From: Catonia carolina
Lineage: Eukaryota; Arthropoda; Insecta; Hemiptera; Achilidae
Direction of reading: 5' to 3'
Length of the DNA stretch: 64,000 nucleotides
Assembly: GCA_035578175.1 (NCBI GenBank)
Contig: JAQMRL010000001.1
Coordinates: 61,403,553 to 61,467,552 of the forward strand
Shown here: positions 10,741 to 20,959 of the stretch, piece after piece
How the letters are laid out: the number at the start of each line of letters is the position of its first letter
How positions within the stretch are numbered: position 1 is the stretch's first letter
Notes under the pieces: model-generated
The model's database searches: none
What the model was told of the DNA's origin: nothing
Seen by the model: the letters and a program-made list of their open reading frames with translations, nothing else
Program-made: the position numbers and the translations under genes

Positions 10741-11740
10741 CCGTGCGTTCGGAAAGTCGCTGTGCACTGGAATTGTGACTATGGATTTATGAAAATATGT
10801 ATAAAGAAATGACTAAGCATTTTGGAAAAAAATTTATTCAATACCTTAATTACATTGTTAAACCGTGATTACATTGTTTATAGAAGGTGTTCGAAATGAC
10901 CTCCATTGGCATCAATACAGCATTGCACTCGTTTCATTTTGTTTGCAAACACCTTTCGCAACTGAAGAACAGTGATTCCTTGAATGTATGCCGTTATTGC
11001 GGCTTTAAGTTCGTCAATCGTGTGTGGTCTGTTCCGATACACAGTTTGTTTCGCCGCACCCCATAAAAAGAAATCTGGGGGAGTCAGATCAGGAGATCTT
11101 GCAGGCCACAAATTCTTTGAAATTATTCGTTCACCAAACACGTTGCGCAGGAAAGCCATTGAGATGTTAGATGTATGTGCTGTTGCCCCGTCTTGTTGGA
11201 AGCAACCATTATTCATTTCCACTTGTGTTATTTGATGCGTAAAGTTCTCTAAAATATCAGAACAATAACGTTCACTATTGATTGTGTTTGCAAAAAAAAT
11301 TGGTCCAACAATACGTGCTCTACTCACAGCAACCCAGACTCCAATTTTTGCTTCGTGTAAGGACTGTTCATGTAAAGCGCAAGGGTTAGTTGTCGACCAT
11401 ACTCGAGTATTTTGTGAACTTATATACCCTCCCAAGTGAAACCACGCTTCATCTGTATAAAACGTTACGTCAAGGATGTCTTCGGAATTTCGGTTGATGA
11501 AACGTTGAAACCAATGACAATAATTTAGTCTCTTGTCATTATCTACTGAAAGGACCATCGCGTCCAACAACAAAAAACGTGCAACAGAACTGCAATAAAT
11601 GAAACATATACAACTTCAACTCAATGACTGACAGGCCTCGACGTGTTCGGAAACAATTGAACAGCACAGAGCTACCAACCTAGCCATGAAATTATTCCCT
11701 GTCATGTCACTTGGTGCACAGCGACTTTCCGAACGCACGG
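10741..11740 (-). mobile_element. Mariner/IS630-type transposon, internally deleted
   Basis: Exactly 1000 bases are bounded by perfect 27-base terminal inverted repeats (10741-10767, 11714-11740; outer bases CCGTGCGTTCGGAAAGTCGC) and flanked by TA on each side (10739-10740, 11741-11742). It carries a - strand transposase frame lacking its DNA-binding half. Family members are normally around 1.3 kb, so several hundred bases next to the right end appear to be lost. Perfect ends suggest a recent insertion. Confidence 0.9.
10878..11558 (-). CDS. Mariner-type transposase, catalytic domain only
   Basis: A 226-residue frame from the first ATG; it stays open for about 20 codons further upstream without another ATG. 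It would cut and rejoin transposon ends through a DDE-type RNase H-like fold. The three catalytic aspartates are visible: YTDEAWFH, then FQQDGATAHTS, then SPDLTPPDFFLWG about 38 residues after the second. The usual amino-terminal helix-turn-helix region of about 110 residues, which binds the inverted repeats, is absent. The protein would therefore be unable to recognise ends by itself even though the catalytic core has no stop or frameshift. Best read as a remnant frame of an internally deleted copy. Confidence 0.85.
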   Translation of the reverse strand: MVLSVDNDKRLNYCHWFQRFINRNSEDILDVTFYTDEAWFHLGGYISSQNTRVWSTTNPCALHEQSLHEAKIGVWVAVSRARIVGPIFFANTINSERYCSDILENFTHQITQVEMNNGCFQQDGATAHTSNISMAFLRNVFGERIISKNLWPARSPDLTPPDFFLWGAAKQTVYRNRPHTIDELKAAITAYIQGITVLQLRKVFANKMKRVQCCIDANGGHFEHLL

Positions 11741-11808
11741 TATAATTGTGTTTCACATAGTGGGAAAAGACCAAAGTGTCTTAAGAACAAAAAAATGTTT
11801 GTATTGTA

Positions 11809-12091
11809 CAGTATTCAGATGAACTAATGTCCCCTAGCTGTGGGAGTGAGAGAATACATAACGCTCTCACTTGTACAAGCCATACGCACCATTCCAATAA
11901 CATTGGCGTATAATTTTACTCATTGTTGTGAGCAAGCGTTTGTGCATGCAGTAAACTAACAAGCAAGATAATGACTGTAGTATGTTTTCAGATTTGGATT
12001 ATAACGGTAAAGACCTTTGGGCGCATGCGAAGTTATGCCACATATCTCCCTCTCACTCGCTCGGCTATGGGACATTAGTTTGTCTGATACC
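11809..12091. mobile_element. MITE with imperfect TIRs, copy 2
   Basis: Same family and length as 1977-2259, with TA at both flanks (11807-11808, 12092-12093). The start reads CAGTATTCAGATGAACTAAT and the end reads the complement of GGTATCAGACAAACTAAT. The next SINE's target duplication begins on this copy's right-hand TA. Confidence 0.75.
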
Positions 12092-12104
12092 TATACTCAT
12101 TGGT

Positions 12105-12284
12105 CGCCGGTCGCATTGGCGTAGTTGGTAACGTGCTCGCCTCTCATCATGCGGTTCTGGGTTCGAATCCCACTCAGGCACGGCATATTTTCATACATTA
12201 CAAAAAATCATTTCATCCTTCATCGTCTGCATTAGCAGTAATTGCAGAACAGTCGGACGTTAAACAAAAAAAAAAAAAAATTTA
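12105..12284 (+). mobile_element. tRNA-headed SINE, family S, full length
   Basis: Full copy with A box around TTGGCGTAGTTGG, B box GGTTCGAATCC, the family body and an A tail of about 15 bases. The perfect 13-base duplication TATACTCATTGGT flanks it (12092-12104, 12285-12297). It closely matches 9357-9527. Confidence 0.9.
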
Positions 12285-12467
12285 TATACTCATTGGTGTT
12301 ATGAACTGTCTCATAAAAAAAGAGAAAAATTAACATTGGTTCACCATAGTGGCCACTAAGCCTAATTGAAAATAAGTTGTTTGTATTTTTGTTGTTAGTT
12401 CTGTGTGTGATATGCATCTGTATTACATAATATTCTAATTTTTTTTATTTTATTTTTTTATCAATAG

Positions 12468-12607
12468 GTTACCTCTGCCATCTGCAATTCTTAATAAAAG
12501 TGTATCAGATATCAATTCTCACACTGATGATTCTGCATTACATGGTGGTCGTGTCAGATCTTTTCCACATGCACGAGGAAATTGGGTGACGTACATCTAT
12601 GTTTCAT
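12468..12607 (+). CDS. USB1: USB1 exon 2
   Basis: USB1 trims the oligo(U) tail of U6 snRNA in the nucleus, leaving a 2',3'-cyclic phosphate end. This exon follows a T-rich tract and TCAATAG acceptor and ends at T|GTAAGA. It encodes LPLPSAILN, then GGRVRSFPHARGNWVTYIYV, the conserved segment at the start of the 2H phosphoesterase fold. Entry phase is 2 and exit phase 1. Part of the exon and its upstream intron are duplicated at 13125-13242. Confidence 0.9.
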
Positions 12608-14617
12608 GTAAGATATAAATATAATTTAAAATTATACTGTTGTATAATAATGAATTGTTTTGTACAAGGTAGGGCCAAAAAGTTAGCAGAATCAGTTTAG
12701 ATTAAGTTCATTGTTTACAGTTTGGCCTTGAAAATGAATTCGTGGTAGTCAAGCCTTTTCTGTCACCTCCAATGTCACTTCCCCTTCCAAATGAAATATT
12801 TGCTTCAGTGCTTGTTCCACCCTCCCAAAATTGATTGTGCCATACTTGTGTGTACTTTGCTGATTTTTTTCATTGCCCCATTTACGTATGGTTTTTGTTA
12901 CATATCTATAATGCTTTTCACATTTGATGAGCTCTGCGGTTCCACAATTTTAGACCATTCAGAATGTTTGCCAGCATTGTCAGATTGTACGAGTATATCA
13001 GCTTGACAAACATTACAAGCGCATGCGTATAAGAGCCATACTCACTCATGTTTTGCATCTTGTACTGAACACATTGATTTATAGAGCGCTTTAACATGCA
13101 ATACTTAATAATATAATCAGCTGGTTGTATGTTGTAAATTTGTTGATAATTCTGTGTGTGATACGCATTTGTATTATATAATATTCTAGTTTTATTTTAT
13201 TTTTATCAATAAGTTACCTCTACCATCTGTAATTCTTAATAGGTTATAATTGTTATTGAGAGACCTAGAAAATGGTTGATAAAATATTAAACAGAGCTGC
13301 GAGAGCAAGTATTGGCAACGTTGCTGGCAAGTCATTGGCTAGCTATGAAGTGGTTAGAGGGCAATAGAACGTTCAGAGCTCATTAGCTTTGAAAAATAGT
13401 ATATCATCTCAGGTGGTGGTTTCTCCAGCAAAATGCAGAATTTGAAAATTGCATGCTCCTTTACAGATGGCATTTCAAGATTTGATGAATGAAAAATAAA
13501 ATTACAACACGGGGTTGAGAAACCGCTATTAAATAATAACATTATTATAATTATTAATAATAATTAAACAATTAATAAATTTTAATTGCAGTCAGCAGGA
13601 ACCATTTTGAAAAATAATTGGTGGCTGCTAATTAAATATGCTATCTTCACCATGGGAATAGCATTTTGGCTGCTGGAGGGACTGCAGTTCTCCAAGCAAC
13701 CATGTCCTGTTTACGAGCAGCTACATCTTAGTTTAAATATGAATGATGGATTTACATATTTTATTACATGCGGTCAACTGTGCAGCTGGCTGCATCATGG
13801 GTAACCGCATAGTTCATATAAGCCTAATGTAAGCCAGTATACCTGGGTCACTAGTTTATAGACCTTTGCTGAAAAATGTGCAGTGACCTGATTCACCTCT
13901 GTTTGAAGCTAAAAGTGTGAGGCTAGATTCTATACAACAATGGATTTTGGGAGAAACTAACATGTTGTCTAAAGTAGTGGAGGTTATTCTTTTTGCACAT
14001 TTCAGGGGTCAATAATGCCCATCAGGAGTCTAATTGTTTATTTTGATAGCACCCAGATCATTCCCAGACTTTTTATATTGTTCACATCTTTCATTTCGCA
14101 TACCTTTATCAGATTGCTCCTTTTATTTTAATTGTGGGGTTGCTGAAATATTTCATTGTTTGTTGTACTGCCTGTTTTGGGTAGTTTTGTTTCAAACTAG
14201 TGAAACGTAATTACAATTTAGCTTCAGCAGATGCTGCTTGATTGATCATTGCTAAAAATTAAATTTCTGTGAGGTATGATCTGGTGAATTATAATCATGT
14301 CTGAATGTATGTGTCATTAGGAAGTTGACTCAGAATTCAGTTTTTATGTGTAGTTTCACAAGTGTGGATTTTAATGTTTTGTTTATTTTTGAAAATACCT
14401 TGCAGAAAAAAACAAATCTGCAGTTACAGTGTAAACAATTAAGAAACTGTTTTTTTTTATTTCAGATCTTGTATTGGCAAAAAATTATTAACTAAAAACA
14501 TCTTTAGGAGAAAAGTTAAAAGTTAATTAAAGATTTGTAATACAATAAACAGTTATTGAGAATAAACTTTTTTGTCTCTAAATTGCTTAATAGTGTAAAA
14601 AATATTTTTTCTTTCAG
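12608..14617. other. USB1 intron 2
   Basis: AT-rich intron. It holds the partial exon 2 duplication at 13125-13242. An open frame at 13586-13804 with Trp-rich sequence (NNWWLLIKYAIF) and the frames at 13260-13540 show no recognised domain and lack credible splice partners. Confidence 0.6.
13125..13242 (+). repeat. Partial duplicate of USB1 intron 1 end and exon 2 start
   Basis: About 115 bases match 12376-12497: the TTCTGTGTGTGATA(C/T)GCAT block, the T-rich tract, the acceptor and the first codons LPLPS as far as ATTCTTAATA. Similarity then stops. The copied acceptor reads AATAAG|TTACC instead of AATAG|GTTACC, so using it would change the phase, and no downstream part of the exon follows. 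It is a non-functional exon fragment about 750 bases from its source. Confidence 0.8.
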
Positions 14618-14798
14618 ATGAAATAAATGAAGCGTATGAGTCGTTTGTTGATGTAGTTATCAATGAGGCTAAAAGTGTAGCAGAATTAAAGGCAGTTTCT
14701 GACCCACATATTAGTTTGACTCGTACGTTTGTATTACTTCACCATTGGATTGATAGTTTTGTTAAATCAGTTGAACAACAGTTAAAATATTCCCCAAG
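14618..14798 (+). CDS. USB1: USB1 exon 3, first catalytic motif
   Basis: It starts after TTTCTTTCAG in phase 1 and ends at AG|GTATGT in phase 2. The first H-x-S catalytic motif is encoded at 14707-14715 within DPHISLTRTFVLLHHWID; the HHW segment downstream is also typical of USB1. The His and Ser are the residues of the 2H phosphoesterase active site. Confidence 0.95.
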
Positions 14799-15441
14799 GT
14801 ATGTTTAGGTACTTAATTCATTAACTTTTGTTATAAGATAAATTTATTTACTAATTAATATGATTTAACACAGTTTTTGGGTTTTTTTTACTTGCAAGCC
14901 TCTTCATGTCTACCATGGTATGAACTGAAATACAAAACTTTTAAAAACCATCCTTTCAATGTTTTTACATTGGAATGCATATAACCATATATTATTTTGG
15001 TACTGGTTACGGAAAACATTAAAATCTGCCTAATTTTGTGACCTATTTAACTGATTTCAACCCTCTAAGTGAAAATTCAATGTCTGAATTTATAAAGTTT
15101 ACAAATATTAAAATGTTGATTTGATTCAGAAATTACCACTAAAAGTAATATGTATGTTTATATAAATTCTGTTTAAGAATGGACAAAATATTCTTGTGTT
15201 TGTATTGTTAGAAGAATCTGAAAATTGAAATTTACTATCTGATCTCGTGAAGATTGATTAGTAAAACATATTTATGAGAATGTTAGCACTCCAAATTTCA
15301 ACTACATCAATAAAAACGATTATCATTATTTTTTAAATATTTTTTTGTGTATTGGTGGTGCTGCCAAATTAATTTTTCTGTCACAAACATGGAGTTTATG
15401 TACATATACCTAAATGATTTGTACAATAAATACTTTCTAAG
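14799..15441. other. USB1 intron 3, left part
   Basis: AT-rich intronic sequence with nothing else recognised; the GC-rich tandem repeat starts at its right edge. Confidence 0.6.
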
Positions 15442-16247
15442 TGTTAGACTAGAGGGGGGGGGGCACGCCCCAGACCACACAGAGCGTGCCTCATAGAACT
15501 GCAGTTTAACTACCCAATCCTTTCCTGCTTTTGAGGTAACAGGCGCTGGCTGTAGCACCTCCATGTGCTACTTGTAGTACATGGTTGTGCGACAGAGTAT
15601 CCATGTGTGGTAGAGCCACGTGCAAAGCGTCAGCTGCGTAACGAGCTCGACTGTGACTCATCCAACGTTTACACGAGTACTGAGGGGAGTGGGGCGCCCT
15701 GCGGACGTGACCGCACCCACTGATTTGGGTTGGCCTCTCAGGGGCTGGGGTTTCCTAGCTAGCTCTCCGGAGCCACTAGGCTGCTTAAATTCCGCCGGAA
15801 TGGGCGTGGCTGGCCGAGGGGATGTCCGACAACGGATAGGCAAATACGCATGTTAGACTAAGGGGGGGGGGGGTATGCCCCAGACCACACAGAGCGTGCC
15901 CATAGAACTACAGTTTAGCTACCCTATCCTTTCCTGCTTTTGAGGTAACGGGCGCTGGCTGTAGCACCTCCGTGTGCTATTCGTAGTACACGGTTGTGCA
16001 TAGAAAATCCATGTGTGGTAGAGCCATGTGCAAAGCATTAGCTGCGTAACGAGCTTGATGGCAACTCGTCCAACGTTAACACAAGTACTGAGGGGAGTGG
16101 GGCGCTCTGCGGACGTGACCGCACCCACTCATTTGGGTTGGCCTCTCAGGGGTTGTGGGTTCCTAGGTAGCGCTTCGGAGCCACTAGGCTGCTTAAATTC
16201 CTCCGGAATGGGCGTAGCTGGCCGAGAGGTGTACAGATAAATACGCG
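15442..16247 (+). repeat. GC-rich tandem repeat, two copies of about 400 bp
   Basis: Copy 1 starts TGTTAGACT at 15442, copy 2 at 15851, and a third start TGTCAGAC stands at 16248, giving periods of 409 and 397 bases. Each copy has a G run of 9-12 bases, a CAGACCACACAGAGCG block, a TGTGTGGTAGAGCCA block, a GAGTACTGAGGGGAGTGGGG-like block and a GAGCCACTAGGCTGCTTAAA block. The copies differ by substitutions and small indels. A more diverged single relative lies on the - strand at 28770-29075. GC content is far above the surrounding intron. Open frames on both strands are shadows. Confidence 0.85.
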
Positions 16248-16382
16248 TGTCAGACAAGAGACATAATTGATTTTAGGCAGGTTAATTAAAAGTTACTTAA
16301 TTTTGTAGTAAAATAAAAATTTAAAACAGAAATTTCCACAAATTGGATTATTGTAAATATAGTTGATAAAAAATTGTTTCAG

Positions 16383-16542
16383 TTTTAAATTAAGTTTGGA
16401 TAAGTTGTCAGTGTACACCAATGAAGATAACACTCGTACATTTATTGGAATTGATGTTGGAAGTGGTTTTCAAGAATTGGTTTCTTCAGTTGAAATTATT
16501 GATGAATGTTTAAAAGAATTCAAGTTACCTGTTTTTTATGAG
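16383..16542 (+). CDS. USB1: USB1 exon 4
   Basis: It starts after TTGTTTCAG in phase 2 and ends at GAG|GTTAGA in phase 0. It encodes FKLSLDKLSVYTNEDNTRTF followed by IGIDV, matching the conserved USB1 segment between the two catalytic motifs (N-x-x-x-TRTFIG). Confidence 0.95.
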
Positions 16543-17861
16543 GTTAGAACCTTTTTTTAAGTCGTATTATTTTAATAAATTACTGTAATTTTTGTTGTTA
16601 CAATAATGGCTAAATTTTTGTGTTTAAATAATATTATGTATTAAACATTATTTGAGAAAAGAAAAGATTTTACACATTATTGTTTTCTTCGATTTTTATT
16701 ATAAAAAGAACATCTTCAAAAGACCTCTTTACTTGTTGCCTCTTTGGTGAATTTCTAAAAACATTTACTCTGTGCAGAGGCACATTAAGTGGCTCTAGTT
16801 TAGGGGTGTTATAAAATTTATATATTTCATTAACAGTTAACTACTATCCCTACACTATGTCTGGTAGAATATGTTGTCCTAAATTTTACTCGCGTATTCA
16901 TCTAATATAAGTTGAAGAGGCTGACTCAACTTGTGGTCACACTAGCTAGCCATTGTCTTTTTCCCATTGTCTTATTTACACAGGCCAGTGCATACAGTAG
17001 ATGTCTAACGGACGTTCCTGAGCCTTGAGATGTACAAAAAGAATTTTAAACTACCCCCTCACTACTTTATATTACATATTAGTTTCTTGTACCTTTTTGT
17101 GTAGAATCTAGCCTTGCACATTTATCCTCAAACCGAGGACCTGGTTCAGTGTATATCTTTCAGCCAAGGTCCAAAAACTGGCGACTAGTTTATAGTAAAG
17201 AATTTTGTAAGTTGAAAATTATATATCTATTTTAGGTAGGTTTACGTTCACAATTAAGTATTGTTTTTTATCCTAACGTATGGTTAAATCCCGAATTTAA
17301 GAATAGTTAATGCACAAAGCATGTGTACAAATTGATTTTGCTGCATAAATTCAAGGTATGTTCTGAGAAGTAGAAGTAGAGATAGATGTAGAAAGCAGTG
17401 GGTGCCACAAAAGGCTGAGCAACCTAATTCATGGTGGTTCCTTGATTATGAAATTCACGGTTTAGTAGTTTCATTGTTTTGTTGACTTCACTGTTGAAGC
17501 GTTAAGCTGGTAAGCTTGATATTGTAAAATTTACAATGATATACAAAGAATATGTTGATATAATAAAAATAATTTTATTATTTGAGATATGTCCAATTAT
17601 GGGCGAAACATAGTGTTATTTCTACTCTGGTTATTAATTACTATGACAGTTATGTATAAGTTGTGTAATTGTTTTCAGTTTTTGTCTGCCTAAAATGGAT
17701 GTTTGAACGTGTATAATTACTGTCAATAATTAAATGTTATGTATTTAACACAGTTGTTTTTTTTGTTATGTACATTCCTTATTTGATATTTCAATATTAT
17801 AAAATATTTTTAATGGCAGAGTAAAGCAGTTGTGTATAATAATAATATTTTTTTTTTACAG
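16543..17861. other. USB1 intron 4
   Basis: AT-rich. Near 17513-17545 a roughly 30-base phrase containing TAAGCTTGATATTGTAAAAT recurs almost exactly near 18960-18988, downstream of the gene. No other feature. Confidence 0.6.
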
Positions 17862-18056
17862 AATCCATCTTTTCATTTGAGTTTTGCTTGGTGTTTGGGA
17901 GATAAGAGAAGTGCTCTTGAAGAAATGCTTCCTAGTCTTGACATATATCTCAAAAAGTTTACTTTATCTCATCCTGAAATTTTCATATTCCCAGTTACAA
18001 AGTACTTGTGCAAAACAGGGAATAAATTATTTAATTTTAAACTTACTGGGTCATGA
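17862..18056 (+). CDS. USB1: USB1 last exon, second catalytic motif
   Basis: It begins after a T-rich tract and ACAG in phase 0, with NPSFHLSFAWCLGD. The second H-x-S motif is at 17874-17882. It ends CKTGNKLFNFKLTGS and stop TGA at 18054-18056, as USB1 proteins typically do just after the KxGN segment. Exons 2-5 give about 225 codons; with either first exon the total is about 229-266 residues, in line with the roughly 265 of vertebrate USB1. Catalytic residues are intact, with no frameshift in exons 2-5. Confidence 0.95.
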   Translation, partial: NPSFHLSFAWCLGDKRSALEEMLPSLDIYLKKFTLSHPEIFIFPVTKYLCKTGNKLFNFKLTGS

Positions 18057-18425
18057 CAGTGATTTGCGTATGAACTTTGAATGTTATGAGTTGTGTACTA
18101 ACTGTGATATTGTTTTAAATATTTTAAATAATATAATATTTTGCTATTTTGGTTTGTTTTAATTTTTCTCATTAATCTTTTTTGTCAGTTAGTCCCGGAA
18201 TTGAAGATATTTTCTTTGATGCAAAAGAAAAATCAATGTTCCTAAAAAGACTAAATTTTGATTTAATTTCTCTGATTTCACTAAATTTGTTGCACTCATT
18301 ATGAAGACATAAATTGTATCTGCAGAAATATTTTGAAAGATCCGCTTTTGTTCAAATAATACATTTAAAAAAAATTATAACCTAGAGGTTCATTTCTGGC
18401 CAAAGTGTGCATAAAAATAAAAAAA
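18057..18425 (+). terminator. Likely USB1 3' UTR
   Basis: AT-rich trailer. AATAAA lies at about 18416 inside an A-rich tract, a candidate polyadenylation signal about 360 bases after the stop. The A-rich setting makes this weak. Confidence 0.3.
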
Positions 18426-19629
18426 AAAAAAAAATACTGCAGCTTTTGTATTTCTTTTATTTTGTTTGCTGCCTTGTTTAACACCAGTTTCATTGATAAT
18501 CTTGTGTAAAAATTCCACACAAAAATTTATTTTTTAAAAATAAAATTTTAAAATACTTTTTCAGGAAAATGCACGTAAAACCTGAAAAATGCTACAAAAT
18601 TATTATTATCTTATGTATTCTTCAGCAGTTTTAAATATTCTTTAGTGGCACAGTAGGCTGTAATCATACAAGTAAATTAATTTACAGTAATAATAATAAT
18701 TTAAATTAATCATACAGTAAGTTAAAATATGAACACAAAAACTTAATTTTGTTGAACTTACACTATACTCCAAATTGCACAAGCAACTTCATTTTTTAAT
18801 TTATTTTAATGATTAGTGTAACCTAATTGAACTATAAGTGAATATCCAAGGAATAATTTACAGTAGTAGTGTAAAAAGAAACTGGTAAAATATTACTATA
18901 AAATAAACATATAGGTTTTAGATACGTAGGAAATAAGCCTAAAATACAACCGAATGGAGTAAGCTTGATATTGTAAAATTTACAATGACATTGAAACTGG
19001 ATATAGCTTTCCAATGGATAAAAGATATATAGTGTAAATTCAGAGTTTTACGGTAATATTTGTGGAGCTGATTCTATTGGTAATTACCTATTAAAAAAGC
19101 AAATATACTTTAAAAATGAATAATCACAAATCTATTTGATTTTTGAAAAGTTTACGTAACTTTCTATGCATAAATCGGATGTGACATTATTTTTTGGATA
19201 TTTGTCCTATTAATAATAATTTTAAAAAAGGAAAGCATAGGCCTGCCGGATGATGTCGTATGTAAAGTGGTAGCTGATTCCAGCATAATACAATATATTT
19301 TAATCAATAGATAGTATACAATAGAATTGCTACTCATAGATAAAAGAACTAACCATAAGATGACTTTATTTTACCTAACACAAGTATTTTGTCCATAACG
19401 TAAAGACAATGCCATACATTCTATGTTACTCAGGAACTTCTTCTAGCGGTGAAATTTTGAAATTGGTTAGGAAGTTTCTGAGATAATCTTGTACAAACAA
19501 ACAAACTTTACTTCTTTATAATATTCGTTTAGATTATAACTATAAGTTTCCTTGCCAGTCATGTAATAATGAATATTGTTGTGTACGGATTTAATTTTTT
19601 TAAATATAATCCATTATATATTCTAATAT
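18426..19629. other. Intergenic, no gene seen
   Basis: AT-rich with no supported frame. It contains the second copy of the short phrase shared with USB1 intron 4 (near 18960). Confidence 0.4.
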
Positions 19630-19985
19630 CAGGAGAATAGATGCGTTTGAGCTTTGGCTGTACCAGGTGTATGCTAAAAATAACCTGGACATATAAAGTA
19701 CCCAACAAGACATTCTTGCGGAGAATGGGAACAAAAAAGGAGCATGTTTACACCACCAAAAGAGGAAAATGGAATATCTGGGTCGTATTATGCGTGGACC
19801 AAGATATGAAATACTTTGCTTGATAATACAAGGCAAGATTCAGGGGAAGAGATATGTGGGAAGAAGAAGAATTTTTTGGTTGAAGAATCTTCGCGACTGG
19901 TTTTGTTGTACCTCAGCGGAACTGTTCAGAGCTGACTGTCCAAAGTCTGAATAGCCATCATGATTGCCATCCTCTGGTCGGAAAG
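19630..19985 (+). mobile_element. Non-LTR retrotransposon relic, ORF2 C-terminus
   Basis: Translating the + strand in shifting frames gives IDAFELWLYQ, LRRMGTKKE, KWNIWV/MEYLGRIMRGPRYEI, GKRYVGRRRIFWLKNLRDWF and TSAELFRADC. This is the characteristic carboxy-terminal region of insect LINE reverse-transcriptase polyproteins. Several frameshifts separate the pieces, so it is long dead. The reverse-transcriptase core itself is absent here. Confidence 0.8.
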
Positions 19986-20032
19986 GGCATGTTAAGAAGA
20001 ACAGTACCATTGCTTTCATCACGTTTAGGTAG

Positions 20033-20125
20033 GTCACTTCCCTGGTCCAGTGGTTAACATGTTATTCTGTAAAGTGGAGGTCCCGGGTTTGATACCCAGC
20101 TAGGGTCTGGAAACTTATTATATGT
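20033..20125 (+). mobile_element. tRNA-headed SINE, family T
   Basis: It contains CTGGTCCAGTGGTTAACATG (A box) and GGGTTTGATACCC (B box), followed by CAGCTAGGGTCTGGAAA, which it shares with 6245-6410. The body is short and degenerate. Confidence 0.55.
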
Positions 20126-20153
20126 TTAAACCCACCATTCCATAACCCTAAGT

Positions 20154-20236
20154 GCTGGTCGCATTGGCGTAGTTGGTAATGTGCTCGCCTCTCATCATGC
20201 GGTCTTGGGATTCAGAACTGTGGAACATTAAAAAAA
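20154..20236 (+). mobile_element. tRNA-headed SINE, family S, internally deleted
   Basis: The head (TGGCGTAGTTGGTAATGTGC through GCGGTCTTGGG) joins directly to the tail (TTCAGAACTGTGGAACATTA plus A's), so about 90 internal bases including the B box are missing. A 10-base duplication, AACCCTAAGT, flanks it (20144-20153, 20237-20246). The duplication implies that the shortened form was what inserted, or that the deletion happened afterwards without disturbing the ends. Confidence 0.8.
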
Positions 20237-20289
20237 AACCCTAAGTAGTTGATAATGACCATGATGTTGATGCGACTTCAGTTACTTAC

Positions 20290-20935
20290 TTTACTTTAAC
20301 TGGGGATCATACAGCTGGTGCCACGTCCCGCACCTCAATCTCCACCTCGGTCTGTTCTACCAGTCCTCGGGCTCTTGCCCATTCTTCCTAAGTTCCACAG
20401 GGTCCTATGACCATACCAAACACTCCTATGACCATACCAAACCAATTGTCTATTGTCTATCCTTTCCACAATGGTATCACACACCTCTGCTCAAGCCCTT
20501 CTTCATTTCTCACATCCAGCCGAGAGATTCCACAAGTTCTTCTCAAATAATCCATCTCCACTGCATTCAGCCTATTCTAGTTCTACTAATTTACCAACAT
20601 TCTGCCCCATAAGTCATTATTGGGTCCGCTACTGCTTGGCTGATTATTATCTTCGTTTTAATTTTAATTTTTGAAGATCGTAGCACTGAATTCATTCCAT
20701 TTTGTATGGTAAGAAGACCATACAAATTTATTTTTAGCTGCCCTTGACCAGATATCTCTTTCACATGTTTCTTCCCCTGTAATGAGGCTTTTGAGGTACT
20801 TAAAACCGTCACATACCTTGATCACTCTGCAGTCCAATTGGATATCCCTAGCTCTTTCTCCTACAGCAAGGTACTCTGTCTTCTTTATATTCTCCTTAGT
20901 CCAAATTTTATACTCTCCTTATAACTTTCTGACCA
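20290..20935 (-). mobile_element. Non-LTR retrotransposon relic
   Basis: On the - strand, fragments reading EYLAVGERARDIQLD, DGFKYLKSLITGEE, VLRSSKIKIKTK, ADPIMTYGAECW and RQLVWYGH belong to the carboxy-terminal third of a LINE reverse transcriptase. Frames shift repeatedly. Near 20400-20445 the phrase TCCTATGACCATACCAAAC is repeated in tandem, a small internal duplication. Confidence 0.75.
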
Positions 20936-20959
20936 TGAAATCAGACTTTAAATTAAAAA

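Noticed and set aside
10984..11235. 83-codon + strand frame
   Set aside because: It is the antisense shadow of the mariner transposase.
13586..13804. Trp-rich 72-codon frame after a TGCAG acceptor in USB1 intron 2
   Set aside because: No recognised family; using it would break the USB1 phase. It could be a pseudogene scrap, but nothing supports this.
15620..16240. Several 60-78 codon frames on both strands
   Set aside because: They are GC-rich tandem repeat shadows; the same frames recur in each repeat copy and differ by frameshifts.
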